Source: Nocardioides sp. Soil797 (GTDB taxonomy: Bacteria; Actinomycetota; Actinomycetes; Propionibacteriales; Nocardioidaceae). From it: a DNA stretch of 64,000 bases. Within the stretch, counting starts at the first letter, position 1; each line of letters starts with the position of its first letter. The stretch covers positions 1 through 64,000 of the forward strand of contig LMSR01000015.1 in the NCBI GenBank assembly GCA_001429555.1. Direction: 5' to 3'. Shown here piece after piece: positions 33,801 through 42,018 of the stretch. The notes below the pieces were generated by a model. It did no database searches. It was not told the DNA's origin and was given only the letters and a program-made list of their open reading frames with translations. A program made the translations under genes and the position numbers.

Positions 33801-34330
33801 GCAAGCGATCGGTCGACGGGCTCGCTCCCGGCCTCGAGGTGGTCCGCATCGCCCATCAGGGCAACCGCACGTCGAGTGTCGAAGAGGCCCAGCTGATCGT
33901 CGAGAGGATCGAGGCACTGGTGGGTCAGCTCGACTGGCACGACCCGGAAGACCCCTCGACGCCCAGGCGGCTGGGTCAGAACGACGTACTCGTGGTTGCT
34001 CCCTACAACGCGCAGCGCCAGCTGATCGCCACCCTGCTCGCCGACGCCGGGCTCGACGGGGTCAAGGTCGGCACCGTCGACAAGTTCCAGGGGCAGGAGG
34101 CGCCGGTGGTCTTCGTGTCGATGACCGCCTCGTCGGCTGCCGACGTGCCGCGGGGCATGGACTTCCTGCTGCTGCGCAACCGGATCAACGTCGCGATCTC
34201 GCGTGCCCAGTGGCGTGCGGTGTTGGTCAGGTCGGAGGGATTGACCTCCTACTTGCCCCACAGCACCCGCGGCCTGGTGGAGCTGGGTGCGTTCGTGCGG
34301 TTGTGCGAGTCGGGGTCGGCCGACGGCTGA
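30806..34330 (+). CDS. TM0106-family RecB-like nuclease fused to SF1 helicase
   Basis: The 1174-aa product starts with a RecB-like nuclease of the TM0106 family. YADFLRA and VIDAKLA (D-x-K) and QLAAYSHA (Q-x3-Y) form the nuclease core; Cys21 and the cluster CGGCADC near residue 220 could form a Cas4/AddB-type Fe-S cluster. An RNase H/YprB-like segment begins at FFDFEGDP near 315. The C-terminal helicase has Walker A GPPGTGKT at 799-806, Walker B LLVIDEAGQFS, and a terminal NVAISRAQWRAVLV (motif VI). TTG 30806 has GGAGG upstream. It probably processes DNA ends; a role in repair or defence is inferred. Confidence 0.88.
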   Translation: MFKLGDSLIWSATDLVTSAQCEFALLSQVDRLLGRAAQDESPDDPLMSQILDLGRRHEAQALAGFEAEFGSGVRRFEPIGGLSLDMLEEAARVTARALDEGADVLYQPAFFDGEFFGYADFLRATPEGWVVIDAKLARQAQPKALIQLAAYSHAVSEAGGRVAPTVRLHLGDDRLLDFPRLELEAVFRERRERMRFLLASHQAASGPVVWDQPGILHCGGCADCESAAQAADDLVLVARMRMDQRRRLKAAGVHTVTQLAEAGSAPSGMADATFEKLRAQARLQVRGSAAGETLHEVICERALRSLPAPSAGDLFFDFEGDPLYNEGDPARWGLEYLWGVLTAPDHPTQSQQFLPLWADDHAAEKAQLIAFLDDVVARLEAHPDLHIYHYAPYEVTALKRLAGVCETHESVVDDLLRRGVFVDLYATVRESVLISESSYSIKKLEPLYLSTPRGGEVQKGDASIAEYHDYCQRRDRGDTEGAAIARQNLLDYNEIDCVSTLELRDWLLSLVTGTGSKHPTVSPADETVGQGVAAAEETGTAPEVDVELDALTDSLRARAGEAPRPERTHDEQAWAMLASALGFHRRERLPEAWAHFNRLGEAVGAWRHSPDVVCFDDPPVVVQDWFKAPRKKTFTRVLSALVNLPAGSTVGLSSGLDSMYADPMPQGLLPPENGLHARGFGVSLTAIDPEGDRFRVTFTETLKMKMEGHAALPLALIPNFGVNEKPLADAIREVATVADRLGELPAQPAVDLLAKRPPRLAAGPDEEADSGSLMLTDDRAGDLTRALLRVDRSYLAVQGPPGTGKTYTGSEVIHRMVRDHGWKVGVVGQSHAVVENFLEAVVKRGLDPSLVAKKDTKRQGAPWVDTAKLPDFIAAAERGCVVGGTAWAFAAGSFPRDELDLLVIDEAGQFSLANTVAVSVAAQRLLLLGDPQQLPQVSQGTHGEPVDTSALGWLMEGRASLPPELGHFLADTYRMHPEVCAPVSHLSYDGRLHSAPPASKRSVDGLAPGLEVVRIAHQGNRTSSVEEAQLIVERIEALVGQLDWHDPEDPSTPRRLGQNDVLVVAPYNAQRQLIATLLADAGLDGVKVGTVDKFQGQEAPVVFVSMTASSAADVPRGMDFLLLRNRINVAISRAQWRAVLVRSEGLTSYLPHSTRGLVELGAFVRLCESGSADG

Positions 34331-34900
34331 TCACATCGGCGTGGTCTCGTCCTTGAGACGCGGTTCGGTGCGGCCCTTGGGGTGGATCCCGCGCTTCTCG
34401 GCATAGATCGCCCGGATCTTGTCCATGTCGCCCGCGACGTCGCCGGTCATGTGCAGCGTGGGTCCGAAGCCGAGGGTCTTGGTGGGTCCGTCGATGAAGC
34501 CGAAGGAGACCGGCAGACCGGTCTGTCGGGCCAGGCGGTAGAAGCCCGACTTCCAGTGGTCGCCCTTGCTGCGGGTGCCCTCGGCAGCCAGCACGATGAC
34601 GAACTTCTCGTCGCGCCCAGCGTGCTCCGCCAGATCGGCCACGACCTCCGTGGCGTTGTCACGGTCGATGGCGATGCCGCCGGTCGCGTTGAGGATCCAG
34701 CCCAGTGGGGGCTTGAAGAGCTCGCGCTTGATCAGCACCCGGGGTGAGACATCGGCGCTCCACAGCAGCAGGAGCATCGCCACCCAGTCCCAGTTGGAGG
34801 TGTGTGGGGCGCCGACCAGGATGCCGCCAGGCGGGACCTCGCCCACGGTGCGCCAACGCATCAGCTTCAGGACGGCCTTGGCGAATCGACTGCGGATCAT
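34331..34900 (-). CDS. 1-acyl-sn-glycerol-3-phosphate acyltransferase-like protein
   Basis: The 189-aa protein has the PlsC block I in the form APHTSNWDW (residues about 29-37, H-x4-D), and an EGTR block III (AAEGTRSKGDHWKSGFYR, about 113-130). It lacks long hydrophobic segments other than the N-terminal one, typical of the short acyltransferase type common in actinobacteria. It should acylate a lysophosphatidic-acid-like substrate at the membrane. ATG 34900 is chosen because upstream readings are in intergenic sequence with palindromes. It ends against the RecB helicase stop, convergent. Confidence 0.85.
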   Translation of the reverse strand: MIRSRFAKAVLKLMRWRTVGEVPPGGILVGAPHTSNWDWVAMLLLLWSADVSPRVLIKRELFKPPLGWILNATGGIAIDRDNATEVVADLAEHAGRDEKFVIVLAAEGTRSKGDHWKSGFYRLARQTGLPVSFGFIDGPTKTLGFGPTLHMTGDVAGDMDKIRAIYAEKRGIHPKGRTEPRLKDETTPM

Positions 34901-34960
34901 GGAGACCAGCCTAGTTTCACTGCCACCGACAGCGTTGGCGCGCGCCCTGCCGTGGGACCA

Positions 34961-35032
34961 AACGGTGCAGGTGCACCCGTTGGACGGTGTTTCCCGAGCA
35001 AACGCCCGGCACAACGGTGCACCTGCACCGTT
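34961..35032. repeat. Inverted repeat pair with GGTGCA/TGCACC core
   Basis: A 21-bp unit at 34961-34981 and a 20-bp unit at 35013-35032 are complementary to each other. The second is itself a perfect palindrome (AACGGTGCA-CC-TGCACCGTT). They lie 59-130 bp before the NERD-helicase start and could be operator sites or a long hairpin. Confidence 0.6.
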
Positions 35033-35090
35033 CGGCGCTGATCACGTGAATCGGGCACGGAGCCGGTGCCGGCGTGGCAAGGTGCTGACC

Positions 35091-36743
35091 ATGGTCCGTC
35101 TCGTTCCGGAAGCACCGCTGTTCAGCAACGATTCCGAGCGGCAGGTGTGGGAGCTGTTGCGCGACGGGCTCGGTCCGGACGACGTCCTCATCGCCAACCT
35201 TCGGCTGACCGACGAGAAGAAGGACCACGAGCTCGACCTGCTGGTGCTGATGCCCGAGGTCGGTGCCATCGTGCTCGAGGTCAAGGGCGGCAGCGTCTGG
35301 CACGAGGACGGCGAATGGCGGATCGCGCGCCGCGGTCGCACCTCGGTGATCCATCCGGTCGACCAGGCCCGTGACGGGAAGTACGCCGCCCGCTCCTTCG
35401 TCGAGCGCGACCGGGAGCGGTGGGGCCGGCAACGCATCGTCTGGGCCCACGGGGTCATCACCCCCTATACCGAGTTCGGTCCCGACCACGACGAACCCGA
35501 CCTGCCCCGGTGGGCGCTGCACGACAAGTCCGACCTTGCCGACCTCGTGGGGCGGGTGCGCACCAACACGCTGCGGTTGTCGCACGGCCAGCGTCACCCG
35601 ACGTACGACGACTGCATGGCGATTGTCGACATCCTCAACGGCCGCCCACCCACGTCCTACGACGTGAATGCCGATGCCGACGACCGCGCCGCACGCGTCG
35701 ACCGGTTGACCCAGGAGCAGGCGTCGATCCTGCAGGTGACCCGGCTGCTGAGGCGGGTCGACGTGCGTGGCGGCGCCGGCAGCGGCAAAACGGTGCTGGC
35801 CCTGCAGCAGGCCAAGCAGTTGACCCGTGGACGTGGTGAGGTGAAGGCGCAACGGGTGGCGGTGCTGTGCTACTCGCTGGGCCTGGCCGAGCACCTCAAG
35901 CGCGAGGTGGCGACCTGGCACCGCAGGGAGCGACCCGCCTTCGTCGGCACCTTCCACGACTTCGGCAAGCAGTGGGGAGCCCCCGACGGTGAACGTGTCA
36001 ACAGCGGATTCTGGGAGGACGAGCTGCCCTTGTTGATGGCCGACCTCGCCAACGACCTGGCCGAGAAGGACAAGTACGACGCGATCATCGTCGACGAGGC
36101 ACAGGACTTCGCGGAGACCTGGTGGCGACCGGTCGTGAAGGCGTTGCGCGACGAGGACGAAGGCGGGCTCTTCGTCTACTCCGACGAGAACCAGCGGCTC
36201 TTCGCACGCTTCGGGCGACCGCCGGTGCAGCTCGTTCCGCTGGTGCTCGACCACAATCTGCGCAACACCCGCCAGATCCACGACTCGTTCGGCCCACTCG
36301 CCCCGTCGCGCATGTATGCCTCGGGCGGTGAGGGACCCGACGTGCGCTTCGTGCCGAGCAGCGCCGACGACGCGGTGGCGGCGGCCGACGACGTGGTGGA
36401 CGAGTTCCTCGAGCGCGGCTGGAAGCCGGAGAACGTCATGCTGTTGACCACCGGCAAGCGACACCCGATCCAGGTCGAGCGCACCGACTTCCACGACCAG
36501 GACGGCTACTGGAAGACCTTCTGGGACCCCGACGACGTGTTCTACGGTCACGTCCTCGGCTGCAAGGGTCTCGAGCGCAAGGCGGTGGTGCTGTGCGTCA
36601 ACGAGCCCGAGGTGCGTGAGCGCGCCCGCGAGCGGCTGTACGTCGGCATGTCACGCGCCACCGACGAGCTGGTCGTGGTCGGTGATCCCGAGGTGATCCG
36701 CGACATCGCCGGCGACGCGGTGGCCCGCCGGCTCGGCATCTGA
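35091..36743 (+). CDS. NERD-domain UvrD-like helicase
   Basis: The 550-aa protein begins with a NERD nuclease-like domain: DHELDLLVLMPEVGAIVLEVKG (D and E-x-K), WRIARRGRTS and VDQARDG, residues 35-100. A UvrD/AAA motor follows: RGGAGSGKTVLALQQA (Walker A), AIIVDEAQDFAETWW (Walker B) and VLCVNEPEV with the final LYVGMSRATDELVVVGD motif VI. Such NERD helicases are thought to act in DNA repair or defence. ATG 35091 fits the beginning of the conserved region; the longer frame from 34566 overlaps the acyltransferase and is rejected. Confidence 0.88.
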   Translation: MVRLVPEAPLFSNDSERQVWELLRDGLGPDDVLIANLRLTDEKKDHELDLLVLMPEVGAIVLEVKGGSVWHEDGEWRIARRGRTSVIHPVDQARDGKYAARSFVERDRERWGRQRIVWAHGVITPYTEFGPDHDEPDLPRWALHDKSDLADLVGRVRTNTLRLSHGQRHPTYDDCMAIVDILNGRPPTSYDVNADADDRAARVDRLTQEQASILQVTRLLRRVDVRGGAGSGKTVLALQQAKQLTRGRGEVKAQRVAVLCYSLGLAEHLKREVATWHRRERPAFVGTFHDFGKQWGAPDGERVNSGFWEDELPLLMADLANDLAEKDKYDAIIVDEAQDFAETWWRPVVKALRDEDEGGLFVYSDENQRLFARFGRPPVQLVPLVLDHNLRNTRQIHDSFGPLAPSRMYASGGEGPDVRFVPSSADDAVAAADDVVDEFLERGWKPENVMLLTTGKRHPIQVERTDFHDQDGYWKTFWDPDDVFYGHVLGCKGLERKAVVLCVNEPEVRERARERLYVGMSRATDELVVVGDPEVIRDIAGDAVARRLGI

Positions 36744-36760
36744 GGCGCCGGCCCGCCCGC

Positions 36761-37258
36761 TCAGCTGTCGTTGCTGGGATCGTCGTCGGTGTTGTCGACG
36801 GCCTGCTCGTTGGACGCCCCGGAGAGGATCTGCGGGCGGAACCTCTTGTAGCTGTAGATCAACAACCCGAAGGCCAGGAAGCCTGACGCGATCAGCGTGA
36901 TGCCGGTGCCGAGCCCGCCGAAGAGCCACCACTTGTTCTCGACGGGCCACCAGGACGGGGCCGGCGGCGAGATGCACCAGTAGATGCCGATCCCCACGAG
37001 CCAGACCGCGCCGAGCCCGGAACCGATGATCCGCGGCCAGGTGCGCACGCCCTCGGCTGCCGCCTGCATGGCCCGACGCTCGACAGGAGCGAGGCGACGC
37101 TCGGCCCATTCGTACTGCTGGGAGAGCACGAACAACCCGGCGAACATCATCAGCAGCCCTGGCCCGGGCAGGACGAGCGCGGCGATGCCGGCCAGCACCA
37201 ACAGCCAGCCGACAACTTCCAACAGAATCCGCTTCGTCGCGGCAACTCCCCAGGTCAC
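36761..37258 (-). CDS. TIGR02611-like (PGPGW family) membrane protein
   Basis: The 165-aa protein has two N-terminal membrane helices flanking the motif VLPGPGLLMMFAGL (the family usually has PGPG-W), a central amphipathic region (WAERRLAPVERRAMQAA), then two more helices (LVGIGIYWCI and LFGGLGTGITLIASGFLAFG). The C-terminus is cytosolic, acidic and Asp-rich (NTDDDPSNDS). The TIGR02611/PGPGW family is of unknown function. It is convergent with the NERD helicase, 17 bp apart. Confidence 0.82.
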   Translation of the reverse strand: MTWGVAATKRILLEVVGWLLVLAGIAALVLPGPGLLMMFAGLFVLSQQYEWAERRLAPVERRAMQAAAEGVRTWPRIIGSGLGAVWLVGIGIYWCISPPAPSWWPVENKWWLFGGLGTGITLIASGFLAFGLLIYSYKRFRPQILSGASNEQAVDNTDDDPSNDS

Positions 37259-37342
37259 GGAGTGCAGCCTTTCAGATCGAGCAAGCCCGCAAACCTGCGA
37301 CGGGCCGGATTTCGCCGCGAGTTGTCATCTGGCCCTCTGCCG

Positions 37343-37414
37343 GGTGTCACAACGTCGCAGGTGCATTGTTGTGACGTTGTGAGGGCCGGAATGGTGTCAC
37401 AACGTCGCAGGTGC
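37343..37414. repeat. 22-bp direct repeats with an inverted copy between
   Basis: GGTGTCACAACGTCGCAGG plus TGC occurs at 37343-37364 and exactly again at 37393-37414. The inverse GACGTTGTGA lies at 37373-37382. The three TCACAACGTC cores make an array of operator-like sites in the otherwise empty stretch 37259-37455. No protein has been found that would bind it. Confidence 0.7.
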
Positions 37415-37455
37415 TGACTTTTGACGGGTCGAGTGCGGCGGTCTCGGCGGGCCGG

Positions 37456-38517
37456 TCACTGGCGCAGCCGATAGAACCTGAAGGTGTCGTGGTCGATCGG
37501 CAGGACCTCCACGCCGGCGAACCCGGCGTCCTTCGCGTAGCGCTCGAGGACGGGCGCGCGCATCACCGTCCCCGTGGCCACCGAGCCCTCGTGCGACATG
37601 CCGTCGGGCAGGCAGACGAACATCGAGAAGCCGTACATCAGCTGCTCCACCGGGTCGCCCGGACCGGTGAACTCGTCGGGCACCCGCTCGTCCATCACCA
37701 GCATGGTGGCGTCGTCGGCCAGCATCGTGCGGGCCGTGCCCAGGACGGCGACCGGGTCGGGCAGGTCATGCAGGCACTCGAAGGCCGTCACCAGGTCGTA
37801 CGTCGACTCCGGCGGAGCTGCCACGATGTCGACGAGGTTGATCCGCACCCGACCCGACAGGTCGTACGACGCCACATGGGCCCGCGCCGCCTCCACCGAG
37901 GACGGGTCGACGTCGTACCCGTCGACGACGGTGTCCGGGTAGGCCAGTGCGATCCCGATCGAGGACCACCCCTCACCGCAGCCGATGTCGGCGACGCGGC
38001 CACCCACGCGCAGTGCCCGATCGACCTCGGGCAGGGACGGCAGCCAGGACTGGCCCAACAGGTGCAGGTAGAGGGGCCGGTTGCCCTCGGCCTGGGCGGT
38101 GCGCATCAGCGGCCCGAAGTCGGCCCAGCCCACGCCGCCACCGGATCGGTAGGCGTCGAGCAGGGCAGGCATCTGGGCGGCCGCGGCGACCATCAGGTTG
38201 GCGAACGGCGTGAAGTTGGCCAGGTTCGTCGGGTCGGCCAGCACCGCCGCATGGTTGTCAGGCAGGGCGAAGCGGCGCTCCTCCTGCGGGAGGTCGGGGT
38301 CGTCGACCTCGAGTAGGCCGGCCACGCACTGCTGCTCGAGCCACTCACGCGCATAGCGCGAATGGATGCCCTTGGCCGCGGCAAGCTCACCGGCGCTCAT
38401 CGGGCCCGGAAGGAGCGCGCGGTAGAGGCCCAGCTGGTCGCCGACGTGGATGCTCAGCACGTCGATGGTGCCGAGCAGGGAGCCGAAGAGTCGTTCGCCC
38501 AGTTCGTCGGTGTCCAC
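37456..38517 (-). CDS. SAM-dependent methyltransferase with winged-helix N-terminus
   Basis: The 353-aa protein has a winged-helix dimerisation region (TIDVLSIHVGDQLGLYRALL, then ELAAAKGIHSRYAREWLEQQ, GLLEVDDPD; residues about 15-90) and a class I methyltransferase domain. Motif I is VADIGCGEGWSSIGIAL and DYDVDPSS-like DGYDVDPSSVEAA follows, then FECLHDLPDP. It resembles the Rv2258c-type family. GTG 38517 is chosen because GGAG sits six bases upstream; the longer reading from 38601 is not needed. The substrate is unknown. Confidence 0.82.
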   Translation of the reverse strand: MDTDELGERLFGSLLGTIDVLSIHVGDQLGLYRALLPGPMSAGELAAAKGIHSRYAREWLEQQCVAGLLEVDDPDLPQEERRFALPDNHAAVLADPTNLANFTPFANLMVAAAAQMPALLDAYRSGGGVGWADFGPLMRTAQAEGNRPLYLHLLGQSWLPSLPEVDRALRVGGRVADIGCGEGWSSIGIALAYPDTVVDGYDVDPSSVEAARAHVASYDLSGRVRINLVDIVAAPPESTYDLVTAFECLHDLPDPVAVLGTARTMLADDATMLVMDERVPDEFTGPGDPVEQLMYGFSMFVCLPDGMSHEGSVATGTVMRAPVLERYAKDAGFAGVEVLPIDHDTFRFYRLRQ

Positions 38518-38623
38518 GCGAGGCTCCACTCGGATCCGGAGCGCACGGGCGTGCGCACCTGATCCACGGTAGGCCACCGGGCAGCCCCGACGAGACCCCA
38601 ATCAGGGTCATATTTCCGGCAGG

Positions 38624-39817
38624 TCAGGGGAGGGCAGCCACGGACTGCCGGGCGATCTCCCACTCCTCGTTGGTCGGCACCACCAGCACCGCCACCGGTG
38701 AGTCGGTGGGGGAGATCGCATGCGGTTCGGCCAGCCGCTCCTCGTTGCGGGCGTCGTCGACGGTGATGCCCAGTCGGGACAGGCCCGACAGGGCGGCGGC
38801 CCGCACCGGAGCGGCGTTCTCGCCCACTCCTCCGGTGAACACGATGGCGTCGACCTCGCCGAGCACGGCGTAGTAGGAGCCGACGTACTTGCGCAGCCGG
38901 TGGCAGTAGACGCCGAAGGCGAGGGCTGCCGCGTCGTCCCCCTCGTCGCGCAGGCGGAGCACCTCGCGGAAGTCGTTCTCGCCGGCCAGGCCCTTGAGCC
39001 CGGACTCGCGGTTCAGGAGGCGGTCGATCTCGTCGAGCGACCAACCCAGCTCGCGGTGCAGGTGGGCATGCAGGGCCGGGTCGACGTCGCCGGACCGGGT
39101 GCCCATCACGAGCCCCTCCAGTGGGGTCATCCCCATCGACGTCTCCACCGACTCGCCGCCGAGGATCGCGCTGATCGACGCCCCGTTGCCGAGGTGGGCG
39201 ACGATCAGGTTCACCTGCTCCAACGGCTTGTCGAGCAGCTCCGCGGCGACCCGGGAGACGAACGAGAACGACGTGCCGTGGAAGCCGTAGCGGCGGATGC
39301 CGTGCTCGCCGACCCACGCGGCAGGGACCGCGTAGGTGTAGGCATGCGGCGGCAGGGTCTGGTGGAAGGCGGTGTCGAAGATCGCCACCTGCGGCAGGTC
39401 CGGGAAGAGCGCCCGGGCGCCGGCGATGCCGGACAGGTTGGCCGGGTTGTGCAACGGGGCGAGGGGAATCAGCTCGGTGACCGCGTCGATCACCTCGTCG
39501 GTGATCACCACCGGCTGCGAGAAGTGCTCGCCGCCGTGGACCACCCGGTGGCCGACCGCGACCACGTCGTACGACGACAGGTCGGGGCCGTGCCCGCGGA
39601 ACGTCTCCAGCGCCATCCGGAAGGCGGCCTCGTGATCGGCGACGGCGCCCTCGATGCGGGTCTCGCCGTCGGGGCCCCCGTGCACGAGGGTGCTCTCGGA
39701 CTCTCCGATCCGCTCGACCAGGCCATGGCCGGGGGTCTCGCCGGAGGTGGCGTCGACAAGGCTGTACTTCAACGAGGACGAGCCGGCGTTGACCACCAGG
39801 ACGTGGGGAGCGCTCAC
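38624..39817 (-). CDS. ackA: Acetate kinase
   Basis: The 397-aa length is normal for AckA. It has VLVVNAGSSSLKYSLV at the start (substrate loop), GHRVVHGGEHF, IFDTAFHQTLPPHAYTYAVP (catalytic His), RYGFHGTSFSFVSRVAAELL, HLGNGASISAILGGESVETSMGMTPLEGL and VFTGGVGENAAPVRAAAL. It converts acetate and ATP to acetyl phosphate and ADP, or the reverse. Its start overlaps the end of pta by ATGA, so pta-ackA forms one minus-strand operon. Confidence 0.97.
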   Translation of the reverse strand: MSAPHVLVVNAGSSSLKYSLVDATSGETPGHGLVERIGESESTLVHGGPDGETRIEGAVADHEAAFRMALETFRGHGPDLSSYDVVAVGHRVVHGGEHFSQPVVITDEVIDAVTELIPLAPLHNPANLSGIAGARALFPDLPQVAIFDTAFHQTLPPHAYTYAVPAAWVGEHGIRRYGFHGTSFSFVSRVAAELLDKPLEQVNLIVAHLGNGASISAILGGESVETSMGMTPLEGLVMGTRSGDVDPALHAHLHRELGWSLDEIDRLLNRESGLKGLAGENDFREVLRLRDEGDDAAALAFGVYCHRLRKYVGSYYAVLGEVDAIVFTGGVGENAAPVRAAALSGLSRLGITVDDARNEERLAEPHAISPTDSPVAVLVVPTNEEWEIARQSVAALP

Positions 39818-41889
39818 TGGTTGTCCCCCTGGGCCGCCTGCAGCACCGTGATCGCCACCGTGTTCACGATGTCGCGCACCGTCGCTCCCCGCGACAGGTC
39901 GTTGACCGGCTTCTTCAGCCCCTGCAGCACCGGACCGATCGCGACTGCGTTGGCCGAGCGCTGCACCGCCTTGTAGGTGTTGTTGCCCGTGTTGAGGTCC
40001 GGAAAGATGAACACCGTCGCATCACCGGCGACGGGGGAGTCGGGCAGCTTGGTCTTCGCGACCGCGTCGTCGATCGCGGCGTCGTACTGGATCGGTCCCT
40101 CGACCAGCAGGTCGGGTGCCAGCTCACGCACCCGCTTCGTGGCCGCGGTGACCTTGTCGACGTCGGTGCCCGACCCGGAGGTGCCGGTCGAGTAGGACAG
40201 CATCGCGATCTTGGGGTCGACGCCGAACGCCTTCGCGGTGGCCGCCGAGCTGATCGCGATGTCGGCGAGCTGGTCGGCCGTCGGGTCGGGGTTGACCGCG
40301 CAGTCGCCGTAGACCAGCACCTGGCTGGCCAGGCACATGAAGAACACCGAGCTGACCACGGAGACGCCGGGCACCGTCTTGACCACCTCGAGCGCCGGCC
40401 GGATCGTGTGCGCCGTGGTGTGCACTGCCCCCGAGACCATCCCGTCGGCCAGGCCGAGCTCGACCATCAGGGTGCCGAAGTAGGAGACGTCGGTGACGAT
40501 GTCGCGGGCCTCGTCGAGGTCGATGCCCTTGTGCTTGCGGCGCTCGAAGTAGACCTGCGCGAACTGCTCGCGCAGCTTCTCGTCGTACGGCGAGACGAGG
40601 TGAGCCCTGCTGACGTCGACCCCGAGTTGCGCGGCCTTCGCGCTGATCGCCTGCGGGTCGCCGAGCAGGGTCAGCTCGGCCACGCCACGACGCAGCAGCA
40701 TGTCGGCCGCCTTGAGGATCCGGTCCTCCTCGCCCTCGGGCAGGACGATGTGCTTGCCGGCCTCGACCGCGTCGTCGATCAGCTGGTGCTCGAACATCAA
40801 GGGAGTGACCGCGTCGGTGCGGGCCACCTCGAGCCGGTCGACCAGCACCGGCCCGTCGACGTACTCGCTGAACAGTCGCAGGGCGGTGGCGATCTTGCGG
40901 GGCGAGTCCTTGGTGAGCCGGCCGCGCCGGTTGGTCAGGGCGGTGGACGTGGCGTGGGTGCCGAGCTCGGTGGCGATGATCGGGGTGGTGGTGCCCAGCC
41001 CCTCGATCAGCCGGGTGATCTGGTCGGGCAGGGCGATGCCGCCGTTGAGGAAGACCGCAGAGATCTGCGGGAAGTTGGAGGACAGGTGCGCGGCGAGCAC
41101 GCCGAGCACGGTCTCGCCGCGGTCGCCGGGCGTGACCACCGCCGCGCCCTCGAAGAGCCGGGTCAGCACGTTGGGCAACGTCATCGCCGCCACCACGAGG
41201 CCGCTGACCTCGCGGGTCAGCAGCTCCTGCGAACCGCTGACCAGGGTGCCGTCGCAGGCGGCCATCAGCTCGGCCACGCTGGGTGCGTTGAGCAGCGGCT
41301 CCTCCGGAATGCCGTACGCCGGGACGCCGGCCAGATCGGTGATCTCGCCCAGCACAGCGGCGTTGTCGACCCGGTTCACGATCACGGAGAAGAGCGTGGC
41401 GTGGTTGGTGCGCAGGTCACTGCGCAGTACGTCGGTGACGGTCCGCAGGTCGGCCAGGCTGCGGCCGATCCCGTTGGCGACCAACAGCACGGGGGCACCC
41501 AGGTTGGCCGCGATCCGGGCGTTGTAGGAGAACTCGGTCGGAGTGGCGATGTCGGTGTAGTCGCTGCCGATCACCACGACGGCGTCACACCGGTCGGCGA
41601 CGTCGTGGAAGCGTTCGACGATGCGGTCCATCGCCGCCTCGGGGTCGGTGTGCACCTCGTCGTAGGAGACGCCGGCGCAGTCGTCGTAGGTGAGGTCGAC
41701 GGCGTCGTGGGAGGTGAGCAGCTCGAGCACGTAGTCGCGCTGGTCGTCACCTCGGGCCTCGGCGCGCACGATCGGGCGGAAGACGCCGACGCGTTCCACC
41801 GCTCGGGAGAGCTGCTCGAGCACACCGAGGGCAATCGTGGACTTCCCGGTGAAGCCCTCGGCGGAGGCGACGTACACGCTGCTGGTCAT
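39814..41889 (-). CDS. pta: Phosphate acetyltransferase (long form)
   Basis: The 691-aa long form has an N-terminal DRTGG/BioD-like P-loop domain (VYVASAEGFTGKSTIALGVL), a middle DRTGG region (about 220-330), and the C-terminal PTA catalytic domain (about 370-690: IVLPEGEEDRILKAADMLLRRG, SAVHTTAHTIRPALEVVKTVP, SSVFFMCLAS, YGDCAVNPDPTADQLADIA, MLSYSTGTSGSGTDVDKV). The domain makes acetyl phosphate from acetyl-CoA and phosphate. It is the promoter-proximal gene of the pta-ackA operon, and the divergent uptake genes lie 129 bp upstream. Confidence 0.96.
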   Translation of the reverse strand: MTSSVYVASAEGFTGKSTIALGVLEQLSRAVERVGVFRPIVRAEARGDDQRDYVLELLTSHDAVDLTYDDCAGVSYDEVHTDPEAAMDRIVERFHDVADRCDAVVVIGSDYTDIATPTEFSYNARIAANLGAPVLLVANGIGRSLADLRTVTDVLRSDLRTNHATLFSVIVNRVDNAAVLGEITDLAGVPAYGIPEEPLLNAPSVAELMAACDGTLVSGSQELLTREVSGLVVAAMTLPNVLTRLFEGAAVVTPGDRGETVLGVLAAHLSSNFPQISAVFLNGGIALPDQITRLIEGLGTTTPIIATELGTHATSTALTNRRGRLTKDSPRKIATALRLFSEYVDGPVLVDRLEVARTDAVTPLMFEHQLIDDAVEAGKHIVLPEGEEDRILKAADMLLRRGVAELTLLGDPQAISAKAAQLGVDVSRAHLVSPYDEKLREQFAQVYFERRKHKGIDLDEARDIVTDVSYFGTLMVELGLADGMVSGAVHTTAHTIRPALEVVKTVPGVSVVSSVFFMCLASQVLVYGDCAVNPDPTADQLADIAISSAATAKAFGVDPKIAMLSYSTGTSGSGTDVDKVTAATKRVRELAPDLLVEGPIQYDAAIDDAVAKTKLPDSPVAGDATVFIFPDLNTGNNTYKAVQRSANAVAIGPVLQGLKKPVNDLSRGATVRDIVNTVAITVLQAAQGDNQ

Positions 41890-42018
41890 GCGGCAAGGCT
41901 AGGCGATCGAATGACCCCGTCTCGTCCTCGACCGCTCGTCCCGTGGGACCTACCGCTCACGACACCCCGACTGCGTGGCCTGTTACGCATCGGCGCAGAT
42001 CGGAGTAAGTTCCGTCAC

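Noticed and set aside
34901..35090. N-terminal extensions of the acyltransferase and NERD-helicase frames
   Set aside because: These readings run through the palindromic intergenic repeats and have no conserved residues.
40408..42018. Long N-terminal extension of the DUF3311 frame
   Set aside because: It is antisense to pta, has Gly/Val/Asp-rich low complexity, and the real small membrane protein begins at 42019.
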